Positions 55,059 to 64,000 of a stretch of DNA of 64,000 nt are shown piece by piece (positions within the stretch are counted from its first letter, which is position 1; each line of letters opens with the position of its first letter). The stretch comes from Chrysogorgia sp. JL179-B06 (lineage: Eukaryota > Cnidaria > Anthozoa > Scleralcyonacea > Chrysogorgiidae). A program made the translations under genes and the position numbers. Below the pieces are notes generated by a model, which was not told the DNA's origin, made no database searches, and saw nothing but the letters and a program-made list of their open reading frames with translations. The stretch lies in the NCBI GenBank assembly GCA_035772405.1, contig JAYKKM010000137.1:310001-374000 (forward strand). Direction: 5' to 3'.

Positions 55059-55135
55059 GGATACGATTCTCTTGATAATCCAAAGGCACCCTCTGCATTA
55101 AAATACATGCTTCTGTGCAAAATTATGTTGAACAG
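55059..55135 (+). CDS. PSMD11: PSMD11 exon (about residues 238-262)
   Basis: 77 nt, acceptor tctccaaactttag, donor gtaaga. It reads GYDSLDNPKAPSALKYMLLC then KIMLN, and ends with AG of a Ser codon (phase 2). It follows directly from the previous exon in the family (EAFE-GYDS). Confidence 0.95.
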
Positions 55136-55330
55136 GTAAGAATAAAAACTCTTTCAAATGTTGCGCTTTGAACTCGATTGAACCACCATGACACATGCTT
55201 TAGGTCTCCTGGGTTGCATGGTCAACTGTTCTGAATACATACTCTAAACTCTACTCCAAACCAAGTTGTTTAAAAGGAAGATTAAATCTTTTCTGAGATT
55301 AAATCGTCGTATAAGACTGTTGAAGTGGTG

Positions 55331-55733
55331 AATCGAAAAACACGGCACACAGTAACGCAATATTAAAAATTGAAAGTCGACAAGCGCCATGCAGTCATAT
55401 GAGATCGACTCACTCACATGCTAACTGATTTTATTTCATAAAAAACTCTGCAATTGGTGCCATTTTGAATTGTCATGATGCGACGCGGGCGTGCAAGATG
55501 GCCTGATGGATTTTTTTTCAACGTGATTTATGATAATGCTAATTTATATTAACATAATGTGTCTTGTTTTGGAAATGTAAAACCACTAGTAAAAGCCGGT
55601 TTAGTAGGCTTTCAGAAAATGTATAGCTAGCTTTCGCAACAGTTATGGTTATTTCCAGATATATCAATAGAACGAAGAGATGGTGCTTAACTCTTTCCTG
55701 TCAGCCTAACAGGAAAGAGTTAAGCAATAGACG
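55331..55733 (+). repeat. dispersed repeat shared with 3300-3660, followed by a 42-bp palindrome
   Basis: tcgaaaaacacggcacac, gacaagcgcca, gatgcgacgcgggcgtgcaagatgg and tttcgcaacagttatgg are shared with the MITE at 3246-3705. Here the TTAACTCTTTCCTGTC ends sit next to each other at 55692-55733 outside the body, almost back to back, instead of flanking it. Confidence 0.7.
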
Positions 55734-56048
55734 TTTTTGATCACCATGGACGTGAGAAACCGAGTGAGGACTGAATCGAAAACGCTCACTGTTCTCCAAG
55801 AAAAAGTGCATGCGGCAAATTCTGTTAAATAGTTTTCATTTTAAATTTGTCTTTCATAGTTTTGGGCGACCCTCGGGGTCTATGATATGAAAAAGCCCCA
55901 GTATATTTATGTAAGACGTTCATATAAAGTCTATAATCTAGTTTCCGTAAGGTTTGCTGTATTTTTCTTTGTGGTGTTGCACGTAAACAATTGCGTTGTC
56001 AGAAAAATATTTTGTAATTATATATATTTTGTATTTTCCTTTTCTCAG

Positions 56049-56109
56049 CCCAGAAGATGTACAGTCTATTATCACTGGAAAACTTGGTATAAAATACTCA
56101 GGACCACAG
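56049..56109 (+). CDS. PSMD11: PSMD11 exon (about residues 263-283)
   Basis: 61 nt, acceptor ttccttttctcag, donor gtatac. The first base completes Ser, then PEDVQSIITGKLGIKYSGPQ. Phase 0 end. The PEDVQ-(I/L)--GKL motif is conserved. The upstream intron is 913 nt. Confidence 0.94.
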
Positions 56110-56192
56110 GTATACACTTATATTTTCCATAACTTCGAGAATGGACAAAGTGCCATTAAAAGTTCTTTACAATAACTTGGTCAATAGCTGGT

Positions 56193-56302
56193 GGGCGATT
56201 CTCCCGTCAATGCACGCGTGACATTGCTATTCCTTTGGGCTTCACACTTAGTGTGAAGCCCAAAGGAATAGCAATGTCACATGTGTGACGGGAGAATCGC
56301 CC
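56193..56302. mobile_element. 110-bp snapback palindrome
   Basis: GGGCGATTCTCCCGTCA and TGACATTGCTATTCCTTTGG... on the left are matched on the right. The centre CACACTTAGTGTG leaves almost no loop; the only unpaired part is around tgcacgcg/catgtg. The flanks share TGGT, a possible short target duplication. It lies within the 851-nt intron between exons 56049-56109 and 56961-57023. Confidence 0.85.
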
Positions 56303-56960
56303 TGGTGTAAATAAATTGAAAACGGACGGACGAGAACCACACACTAACCGACCGACCGACCGAATATACAGGGGCACAACTAGGGGGGACTTTGGTAGCG
56401 ACCGCTGCCCTTTTTCTAAAGACGATTTGTTTGCCCTCATTTTAACGAATATGTTTAATATTATAATGACAGATTACAAATGATCTTGAATTTCAGAAAT
56501 TCGACTACTGATCTTGATCTCCAGAGTGCTCTTTCGCAAGCTATCAGTTTCAATGAATTTTTATGTTTCATTGTGAAACTGAAAAGACTCTGGGAAGTGG
56601 AAATGACTATTCCAGTAGCAGCCGCATTCCACCTAAACCGGGGGCGCATTAATTTTATTATTATAGCATGCCCCCGCATCCCCCTAGTTGGACGCGCCTT
56701 ACGGCGCGTATATACAGGTATACCCCGCCTGGATTGCCCTAATGCTACCCTTGAATCCCTGCCACTACAAACAAATAAATAAAAGCACAGTCAAACGGGC
56801 GAACCGAACGATGGACGAATAAACAAAACATGACAATAAGGATAAGTTGGTTCTCCTGCAATAATTCAAATGCTCAAATTATTGTGGATTAATGAAACGG
56901 CGAGTATAATCCTTTTTGTGTATAGTGAGTTTCTAATCGTTATTTACTGGTGGTTTTTAG
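56303..56960. other. intron sequence, GC-rich repeat fragments
   Basis: Contains (GACC)n-like aaccgaccgaccgaccg (56347) and a repeat-like cccccgcatccccctagttg block (56672). No gene. Confidence 0.4.
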
Positions 56961-57023
56961 CTTCAAGCCATGAGAAAAATAGCCGATTCAAGCAATAAAC
57001 GATCACTACTGGAATTTAAAAAG
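56961..57023 (+). CDS. PSMD11: PSMD11 exon (about residues 284-304)
   Basis: 63 nt, acceptor tactggtggtttttag, donor gtagtg. It reads LQAMRKIADSSNKRSLLEFK then Lys, phase 0 on both sides. It is more diverged than the other exons but retains the A--S--RSL-(E/D)F-K pattern and sits in the right order and phase. Confidence 0.9.
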
Positions 57024-57514
57024 GTAGTGCCATTTTCTTTCTTTCTTCTCTATGTTAGGATGGTTATGCAAACAAGAACGGGAACGGTGTTAGATAACTA
57101 TACTATAGCTTTTATATATAATTTTGTCTGGGACAATAGTAGAGATTTAGTAAATGGTGAATGTGATTTTGGTCCAGTTCAGTCGACGTTGAACTAACTT
57201 CACATGACTTCGCCGACGGAAGTGAGACGGATGTGAGAGGACTAGGTCGAGGTAGTGGACTTACATTGGCGTTCCCGCCATTATTTGACCTTACGAGTAG
57301 CGTCAAGCAACCCACAACGTCAATTTCAGCGGACTTTTGTTGTTTAGTTACATGATTATGCCAGAAGTTGACACACAATTGCGTTGACTTGTGGTTTCAA
57401 TATAATAAACGACGAAGAGTTTGTTTGACAACAACAAACTCGACTTTCCTATAATTTTTTAAGACTAAAACTCACAATAACTGAGCGGATTGCAAATCCC
57501 GGATTGTATATCTA
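57024..57514. other. intron sequence before the Harbinger element
   Basis: No feature recognised. Ends in the first partial unit of the 52-bp minisatellite (57515-57540). Confidence 0.4.
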
Positions 57515-58130
57515 TTTACGTCGTCTCAACAACGCTATTAGACAGATTTAGAAAACACGACGCGAGATCAAAGACGACGTGAGACGCGCGGTATGGGTTG
57601 GACCCGAGTTAATTTTACTTCCGGTTTGAATTGCGACGTCGTCTTTGTTTATTTTGCGACGTGAAAATACAATTCTCACGTCCTGTCAAAGACGCCACTG
57701 TCTTTTCTTCTTTTTTTCCATAAAAAGGTAGGTTTTTTTAATAATTTACTTGTGAGTACAAATAGTATTATGGTTACTCACTGCAGTTAAATGCTAAATG
57801 TTTGTTTAAATATTTACATAACTTTTTCTCCATAGTAGCCGTAGGTCCTGACGATTTATCGTATTGAAGGTTTAGCATAACAAGTATTTGGTCGTATTTT
57901 GAAATAAATGTACATCGTAACACTTTAAAATTGTATATTTTTCATTAAACTAGTCGTCTTATTCGATTTAGAAATGAGTATCACCTACTGTTAAGAAATA
58001 TAGTACCCTATGGGCTTACTCTGTTCAATTATTAAAAGGCAACAAAATATTTACGTATTAATATAATGTCAGTGGCATTTCATGTCTTGGATTTTTCGTG
58101 TAGCTTTAAATAACCAGAACTCAGTGAAAA

Positions 58131-58165
58131 ATGGAGGGAAACGGAGAGACCAGCTCAAAAAAAAA
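58131..58165 (+). CDS. Harbinger Myb-like gene, exon 1
   Basis: ATG at 58131 (gaaaaATGG) encodes MEGNGETSSKK plus two bases, ending at a donor gtaagc. Joined to exon 2 the frame continues KSVVVWTEQKD, giving a full N-terminus to the Myb/SANT domain. Without this exon the Trp of the first Myb helix would lack a start codon upstream. Confidence 0.75.
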
Positions 58166-58302
58166 GTAAGCGAAGTATTAAAGTGTATTTAATTGCATTT
58201 TGCCTAATGAATTACAGCGACATTGTCTTCAAATTATCTATTTTATAAAAATCATCTTGAAAAATACTCTACTAAAATTACCATAATTTAAACAATTTTT
58301 AG

Positions 58303-59071
58303 ATCTGTTGTAGTTTGGACAGAGCAGAAGGACCTCCTTATGCTGAAAGAGGTGGCTGCAGAGGGAGTCTTGCAGCACAAATCAAAAACAAGGGAAAGGG
58401 GGGCTGGATGGCTGGCTGTTGCAAGTAGGTTACAGCCCAGCATTCCCAATGGTGATGTTACTGCCCGGGCAGTAAGAGACCATTTTGGGATGCTAGCACG
58501 GAAACATAAGTTTCAAATGGCTAAGGAGGAAAAAGAGACTGGAGTAGGTGGTGAAGAATTGACGGAAAAGGAAGTATTGTTGGAGGAGCTGATTGTGATA
58601 TGTGACGAAACTGAGAGAAGAGTGGAAGACGAAAATGAAACAAAGAAGCAGAGTGTTGCAAAGGAAAAAGAACAAGCAGTTGAGATGAGGAAGAGGGCTA
58701 TGGAGAGATTCGGAGAGACAAAAAAGAGAGAGCTGGAACATCCAGAAAATGGGAAAAAAGGAAGAAAGAGAAGGACATCAAGTGACACTTTTGAGTGGTT
58801 AAGAGAAAAGACAGCAATGGAGAAGAAACTAAGGGAAGAAGAGCTGAAAGAAAAAAGAGAAGAGAGAGAAAACCAAAAAGAAGAGCGGCTGGCCGTGTTG
58901 GAACAACTGCAGGGCACACAAGCCCAGTTTCAACATCAGATGCAGCAACAACAACAGCAACAGCAAAGTCAACAATTTGCAATGCTGCAACAGCAAATGT
59001 TAGCGATGATCCAACAGCAACAACAACAAACACAAATGTTGGCAAATCTTTTTAAAAATAATAACAAATAA
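58303..59071 (+). CDS. Harbinger Myb/SANT-like DNA-binding protein, exon 2
   Basis: Acceptor aatttttag at 58302. The Myb/SANT-like trihelix covers VVVWTEQKDLLMLKEVAAEG through GWLAVASRLQPS to VRDHFGMLARKHK (about 58304-58515), with the spaced Trp residues typical of Harbinger ORF1. A long charged coiled-coil region (EEKET...REERENQKEERLAVLEQL) and a Gln-rich tail (QMQQQQQQQQSQQ, QQQQQTQMLANLF) follow. In known Harbingers this partner brings the transposase to the nucleus and the transposon ends. Opposite-strand frames here are shadows. Intact from ATG to stop. Confidence 0.88.
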
Positions 59072-59567
59072 ACTATTTCACTGTTACATTTTTATGATAG
59101 TAATATTACAATTCTTTATTTATTTATCAATTAACAAATGAGTTGTGATCATTCAATTATTAAGCTAAAATTGCTTTTTTCTATTTATTAATTTTACAAT
59201 GTATATATAATGAAGGAGATAAGGCTTGATTACATGGACTGGGCTGGCCTGGTTAGCCAGGCTGAGCTTTGGGAACTGTTTATATGAGCCACACTGATGA
59301 CATGATCAGAAAAACACTGAAATGGTATATATATATATATTGTGACCCAACAGAACTCAACCAGGTTAACTGGGGGAGTCTGCAGTCCATGTAATCACCC
59401 CCTAATTATTTTGATATAACAAACGAATTTAATTAAATTCAATTATTTAATAAAACAATGAACATTTATTTATTTACATGAATATTTAATTAATTAATTA
59501 AAATAATTTTACAACACAATATTTGATGTTATAATATTACCTACTGTAATAAAATACATGTTTAATT
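59072..59567. other. spacer between the convergent Harbinger genes
   Basis: AT-rich 3' ends of both genes; includes an inverted pair ggcctggttagccaggctga and ctcaaccaggttaactgggg (59248-59375) around a short (TA)n. Confidence 0.5.
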
Positions 59568-60695
59568 TTAAAATGTGGATACAATTACTGTGTACTTACA
59601 GTAGGTATATAGTTTGTATGATGTTGCAGATTCAGCTAAAGAAGGTGGTGGGAGTGCAAACGAAGATGAAACAATGTTGCCATAAAGGCAGGTACGAGCA
59701 TTTTCAAGCAGGGCACAAATAAAATACATTTTACCAACTGCACTCAGGTTGACCTTCATCTGCCTCTTAAAGTCAACAAAACTAAAAAATTTGGTGATGT
59801 TACCAAACATCCACTCGACAGCAACTCTTACCTCACTCATCCCTCTGTTGTATGCCTGCATTTGTGGGGTAGGTTGTCTGTCTTTAAAGGGCCCTTGAAG
59901 ATGAACTCCCAAAGGATAGGCTGGGTCACCATAAACACAAAGTGGCTGGTTGTTATAAAAAGCAACACGTTCCAAGTTGGGTAAAACACCGGACTCGTTA
60001 AGCATGGTGCTGTCATGTCGTTTTCCTTCATATGGACCAGACAAATTAGCAATTAAGCCATTTGGCAAGACTATACTTTGAAACTTAATGGCATGTATTC
60101 TCTTGTGGCCATTATACATAATTCTCTGGTTGTACTTTGGCCGAGCTATCTTACGGACAGTGCCATCCACAAACCCAAAGCAGTTTTGCAGAGGAGCCCC
60201 ACGTTGATGTACCGCTAGTGCATAGTTGTTAAGTTGGAGTGGCGAAAGGAAAGGCTGGTCCCAACTTTCAAGGCGATGGTGGTGAATATCGTAGACAGTG
60301 TCCATCACTTCATTGAAAATAAGACACAACTCTGATGGGCTTCGTCCAAATCGATGCGCCATGTCTGTGTATCTGCAAGGATAAGCCAATCTCCTCAAGA
60401 TGATACATAACCCCTCCATCCCACTGCAAACTGTTCCTTGCTGGCAAACCACTCTCTCGGGGATTTGTAAATGTCTCAACAGCGATGGCAAATCATTTTT
60501 CTTAAAACGCAATTCTGTTAAACATTCAACGTCGTCCCAAGTTTCCAAATCGAATTCGTCAAATTTCCAATGTGGGAAAATCTGTTTGGATAGGTTATAT
60601 TCAAAGAGTAAGGCAAATTCCTCGTCGTCTATAACGTTTTCAGCATATGCAAAAGTCAAAGCATCACGAACAGCTTGAAGATCGCCTACCGCCAT
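59568..60695 (-). CDS. Harbinger DDE transposase (nuclease)
   Basis: 375 codons from ATG 60695, a usual length. The N-terminal part holds a helix-turn-helix-like segment (LAYPCRYTDMAHRFGRSPSE). The catalytic domain follows the DDE_Tnp_4 plan: first Asp in CFGFVDGTVR, then HAIKFQSIVLPNGLIANLSG and YEGKRHDSTML, second Asp in VYGDPAYPLG, and Glu in VRVAVEWMFGNI. All three catalytic residues are present and there are no stops, so the protein could be active. It is convergent with the Myb-like gene. The last 20 or so residues after SFALPPPSL are less family-like. Confidence 0.93.
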   Translation of the reverse strand: MAVGDLQAVRDALTFAYAENVIDDEEFALLFEYNLSKQIFPHWKFDEFDLETWDDVECLTELRFKKNDLPSLLRHLQIPERVVCQQGTVCSGMEGLCIILRRLAYPCRYTDMAHRFGRSPSELCLIFNEVMDTVYDIHHHRLESWDQPFLSPLQLNNYALAVHQRGAPLQNCFGFVDGTVRKIARPKYNQRIMYNGHKRIHAIKFQSIVLPNGLIANLSGPYEGKRHDSTMLNESGVLPNLERVAFYNNQPLCVYGDPAYPLGVHLQGPFKDRQPTPQMQAYNRGMSEVRVAVEWMFGNITKFFSFVDFKRQMKVNLSAVGKMYFICALLENARTCLYGNIVSSSFALPPPSLAESATSYKLYTYCKYTVIVSTF

Positions 60696-61114
60696 ATTTC
60701 GCAGTGTTTTTTTTAAGTAAAATCAACATAGCAAAATGAATATAACGACAAAAATATATTTTGTTTAGCCACATTTAGTTACACAGATAAATGTAAAAAT
60801 AATACATATAAAAGAAGCGAATGTCATAACAAATAACAATACGATCATACAGTATATGACATATGTCGTATTAAAAACTGTAAGAATTTAAAAGAAAGTT
60901 ACCAAGGTTTGAATGATATACACGATCCAGAAGAGAGGATCATAGCTTTATTTTGGAAGGGTCGAGTTCATTATATGTTTATAACCACATAGCAAAATGG
61001 CATCGACATTCGAGAATAAAGACAACGTCGTCCTAGACGGCGTCTTCCCTTTTCTAAATCATGTTTCGATCTTATTACGACGGCGTCCTCGACCCAATCC
61101 TACTCGGTCAACTA
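60696..61114. other. Harbinger 5' side of transposase gene and sub-terminal region
   Basis: Probably holds the transposase promoter (upstream of 60695 on the minus strand). The sub-terminal motifs gacaacgtcgtcctagacgg and acgtcgtctttg resemble those at the other end. A 61-codon + frame is spurious. Confidence 0.5.
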
Positions 61115-61156
61115 ACGTCGTCTTTGATCTCGCGTCGTGTTTTCTAAATCTGTCTA

Positions 61157-61565
61157 TTAGAGTGTTCTTTATGACGCCTTAACAGTTTACGTCGTCTCAA
61201 CAACGCTATTAAAGTGTTCTTTATGACGCCTTAACAGTGAGTTTACGTCGTCTCAACAACGCTATTAAAGTGTTCTTTATGATGTCTTAACAGTTTACGT
61301 CGTCTCAACAACGCTATTAAAGTGTTCTTTATGATGTCTTAACAGTTTACGTCGTCTCAACAACGCTATTAAAGTGTTCTTTATGATGTCTTAACAGTTT
61401 ACGTCGTCTCAATAACGCTATTAAAGTGTTCTTTATGTTGTCTTAACAGTTTACGTCGTCTCAATAACGCTATTAAAGTGTTCTTTAATCGTATTAACAG
61501 TTTACGTCGTCTCAATGACGATAAATTGTTCGTTATGACGCCTTAACAGTTTACGCAGTCTCAAC
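61157..61565 (+). repeat. 52-bp minisatellite (TTTACGTCGTCTCAACAACG...), about 7.5 units
   Basis: Units start at 61186, 61241, 61293, 61345, 61398, 61450, 61501 and 61550, each with ctattaaagtgttctttatg and ttaacag. A further half unit (57515-57540) lies on the other side of the Harbinger element, so the transposon landed inside the first repeat unit at its ctatta. Confidence 0.92.
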
Positions 61566-61585
61566 ACTAACCATGGTCTTTTCGC

Positions 61586-61650
61586 ACCTTCTAATCCTAA
61601 CCTTGTTCCTAACCTTAAACCTAACCGTAACTAACCTTAACCTAACAAAA
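61586..61650 (-). repeat. degenerate CCTAAC run (telomere-like)
   Basis: ctaatcctaaccttgttcct and aaccttaaacctaaccgtaa resemble TTAGGG-type repeats in reverse but are too degenerate to indicate a telomere. Similar runs occur at 28768-28800 and 51073-51090. Confidence 0.55.
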
Positions 61651-61852
61651 AATAAACAACTTTTTGCAGCGAGGGTGAGTGCGTGGAGCGGATATAAGAT
61701 TGTGTGTAATTGCACCACAATGTGTACTTGGTTTAATTAAATGCACTTAAATAATTTTATCCAAGTCCAGTTCAAAATCATTTTCGGTCCTTGTACCGCT
61801 TGTAAAATACAAACATTTATAACGTGTTTTATATTTCTTAACAATCATGTAG

Positions 61853-61900
61853 ATATTGTCTACATATCAACAGGAATTACAAGGTGACCCTATCATTCGA
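61853..61900 (+). CDS. PSMD11: PSMD11 exon (about residues 305-320)
   Basis: 48 nt, acceptor caatcatgtag, donor gtaagt, phase 0 on both sides. It reads ILSTYQQELQGDPIIR, matching the Y--EL--DPII step that leads into the PCI winged-helix region. An 18-bp minisatellite starts only about 100 nt after its donor. The following exons are beyond the window. Confidence 0.9.
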
Positions 61901-61999
61901 GTAAGTACTAAACTGGTTCTGTTACCTTCACTTAAAATTAATAAGCCATTTGCACTTATAGCACGTATATAAGGAAACGCAAATACATTGCCTTGACAC

Positions 62000-64000
62000 T
62001 CCTCCCTCTATTAAATCCCCTTCCTCTATTAAGCCCCCTCTCTCTATTAAGCCCCCTCCTCTATTAAGCCCCCTCCCTCTATTAAGCCCCCTCTCTCTAT
62101 TAAGCCTCCTCCCTCTATTAAGCCCCCTCTCTCTATTAAGCCCCCTCTCTCTATTAAGCCCCCTCTCTCTATTAAGCCCCCTCTCTCTATTAAGCCCCCT
62201 CCCTCTATTAAGCCCCCTACCACTATTAAGCCTCCTCCCTCTATTAAGCCCCCTCCCTCTATTAAGCCCCCTCCCTCTATTAAGCCCCCTCCCTCTATTA
62301 AGCCCCCTCTCTCTATTAAGCCCCCTCCCTCTATTAAGCCCCCTCCCTCTATTAAGCCTCCTCCCTCTATTAAGCCCCATCCCTCTATTAAGCCCCCTCC
62401 CTCTATTAAGCCCCCTCCCTCTATTAAGCCCCATCCCTCTATTAAGTCCCCTCCCTCTATTAAGTCCCCTCCCTCTATTAAGCCCCCTCCCTCTATTAAG
62501 CCCCATCCCTCTATTAAGCCCCCTCTCTCTATTAAGCCCCCTCCCTCTATTAAGCCCCCTCTCTCTATTAAGCCCCCTCCCTCTATTAAGCCCCCTCTCT
62601 CTATTAAGCCCCCTCTCTCTATTAAGCCCCCTCCCTCTATTAAGCCCCCTCTCTCTATTAAGCCCCCTCCCTCTATTAAGCCCCCTCTCTCTATTAAGCC
62701 CCCTCCCTCTATTAAGCCCCATCCTTCTATTAAGTCCCATCCCTCTATTAAGCCCCCTCCCTCTATTAAGCCCCCTCTCTATTAAGTCCCATCCCTCTAT
62801 TAAGCCCCCTCCCTCTATTAAGCCCCCTCTCTCTATTAAGCCCCCTCCCTCTATTAAGCCCCCTCCCTCTATTAAGCCCCCTCTCTCTATTAAGCCCCCT
62901 CCCTCTATTAAGCCCCCTCCCTCTATTAAGCCCCATCCTTCTATTAAGCCCCCTCCCTCTATTAAGCCCCCTCCCTCTATTAAGCCCCCTCCCTATATTA
63001 AGCCCCCTCTCTCTATTAAGCCCCCTCTCTCTATTAAGCCCCCTCCCTCTATTAAGCCCCATCCCTCTATTAAGCCCCCTCCCTCTATTAAGCCCCCTCC
63101 CTCTATTAAGCCCCCTCCCTCTATTAAGCCTCCTCCCTCTATTAAGCCCCATCCCTCTATTAAGCCCCCTCCCTCTATTAAGCCCCCTCCCTCTATTAAG
63201 TCCCATCCCTCTATTAAGTCCCCTCCCTCTATTAAGCCCCTCCCTCTATTAAGCCCCATCCCTCTATTAAGCCCCCTCCCTCTATTAAGCCCCCTCCCTC
63301 TATTAAGCCTCCTCCCTCTATTAAGCCCCATCCCTCTATTAAGCCCCCTCCCTCTATTAAGCCCCCTCCCTCTATTAAGCCCCATCCCTCTATTAAGTCC
63401 CCTCCCTCTATTAAGCCCCCTCCCTCTATTAAGCCCCATCCCTCTATTAAGCCCCATCCCTCTATTAAGCCCCATCCCTCTATTAAGTCCCCTCCCTCTA
63501 TTAAGCCCCCTCCCTCTATTAAGCCCCATCCCTCTATTAAGCCCCCTCTCTCTATTAAGCCCCCTCCCTCTATTAAGCCCCCTCTCTCTATTAAGCCCCC
63601 TCCCTCTATTAAGCCCCCTCTCTCTATTAAGCCCCCTCCCTCTATTAAGCCCCCTCTCTCTATTAAGCCCCCTCTCTCTATTAAGCCCCTCCCTCTTAAG
63701 CCCCCTCCCTCTATTAAGCCCCATCCTTCTATTAAGCCCCATCCCTCTATTAAGCCCCCTCCCTCAATTAAGCGCATCCCTCTATTAAGCCCCCTCCCTC
63801 TATTAAGCCCCCTCCCTCTATTAAGCACCCTCCCTCTATTAAGCCCCCTCTCTCTATTAAGCCCCCTCTCTATTAAGCCCCCTCCCTCTATTAAGCCCCC
63901 TCCCTCTATTAAGCCCCATCCTTCTATTAAGCCCCATCCTTCTATTAAGCCCCATCCCTCTATTAAGCCCCCTCCCTCTATTAAGCGCATCCCTCTATTA
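62000..64000 (+). repeat. 18-bp minisatellite CCCCCTCCCTCTATTAAG, about 110 units, continues past the window
   Basis: Unit variants are CCCCCTCCCT, CCCCCTCTCT, CCCCATCCCT, CCCCATCCTT, TCCCCTCCCT and CCTCCTCCCT, each followed by CTATTAAG. Occasional 1-3 bp deletions (e.g. 62775, 63237, 63690) shift phase. Several variants recur in the same order (about 62352-62510, 63127-63280, 63306-63450), a higher-order pattern. The unit length is a multiple of 3, so the minus strand shows long GLNRGR frames that are artefacts. It starts about 100 nt after a PSMD11 donor. Confidence 0.97.

Larger units (their letters stand above)
57539..61156. mobile_element. complete PIF/Harbinger transposon, 3.6 kb
   Basis: Perfect 42-bp terminal inverted repeats (left 57539-57580, right 61115-61156, beginning TAGACAGATTTAGAAAACAC) enclose two convergent genes, a Myb/SANT-like protein and a DDE transposase, the standard Harbinger pair. 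TATTA flanks both ends if the element is taken from GACAG; this is compatible with a TTA-type duplication. Sub-terminal GACGACGT/GACGTCGTCTTT motifs are repeated near both ends. Both genes are open. Confidence 0.93.

Noticed and set aside
58493..59045. Minus-strand Ser/Phe-rich frames opposite the Myb-like gene
   Set aside because: Shadow of the Lys/Glu/Gln-rich coding strand.
61586..61650. Interstitial telomere
   Set aside because: CCTAAC units are too few and degenerate; similar runs occur in other introns.
61928..63990. Long minus-strand frames of GLNRGR/GLIEGG repeats (up to 270 codons)
   Set aside because: They are translations of an 18-bp minisatellite; all frames stay open because 18 is a multiple of 3. 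No conserved sequence, start context or splice support.

Overview
This is a eukaryotic, animal-type window. Long coding sequence is almost absent, but a chain of short exons with canonical GT/AG borders runs left to right on the + strand. Together they encode the middle of one conserved housekeeping protein, the 26S proteasome lid subunit Rpn6 (PSMD11). Twelve exons (866 nt, roughly 289 codons, about residues 31-320 of a protein of about 420) lie between 7280 and 61900. The PCI-domain exons lie beyond the right edge and the first exon is not certain. Everything else is intron or upstream sequence filled with transposable elements. The mix (L2/CR1-like LINEs with 2A-like motifs, Penelope-like, BEL/Pao and Ty3 remnants, Harbinger, many TTAA-flanked MITEs, a RecQ-like pseudogene) suggests a marine invertebrate, perhaps a cnidarian. 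That placement is an inference.

Layout. 1-7.3 kb: Ty3/Gypsy integrase remnant, a reverse LINE fragment, a tRNA-like sequence, a MITE cluster, a tandem duplication and a weak candidate first exon. 7.4-14.2 kb: a MITE, a dispersed repeat, a 5'-truncated LINE, then a nearly intact LINE with one frameshift. 14.4-21.8 kb: MITEs, an AT satellite and a nested stack of elements (tRNA-like > TTAA element > TA-flanked element > foldback element). 21.9-30 kb: two short introns' worth of MITEs, an inverted tRNA-like element split by a TTA-flanked MITE, a 32-G run and an element with iterated 'CGAAAGTAGCCGCC' arms. 30-37 kb: a + LINE with a perfectly placed MITE, then a BEL/Pao remnant carrying a 16-bp minisatellite and a perfect 65-bp hairpin. 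37-45 kb: back-to-back MITEs, two LINEs meeting tail to tail at a (TTGA)n run, and a RecQ-like helicase fragment. 45-51.5 kb: inverted Penelope-like copies with hammerhead-like motifs and a TTAA MITE with a documented empty site, then G/T-rich blocks between inverted arms. 51.5-57 kb: four closely spaced exons, a 110-bp snapback and SINE-like sequences. 57-64 kb: a complete Harbinger element (42-bp perfect terminal repeats, Myb-like and transposase genes) that split a 52-bp minisatellite, the last exon, and an 18-bp minisatellite that runs off the window.

The only host gene I can support is PSMD11. The other coding sequences belong to mobile elements; of these the Harbinger pair looks intact, and the LINE at 10.3-14.0 kb is one indel away from intact. 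No prokaryotic features, operons or CRISPR arrays are present.
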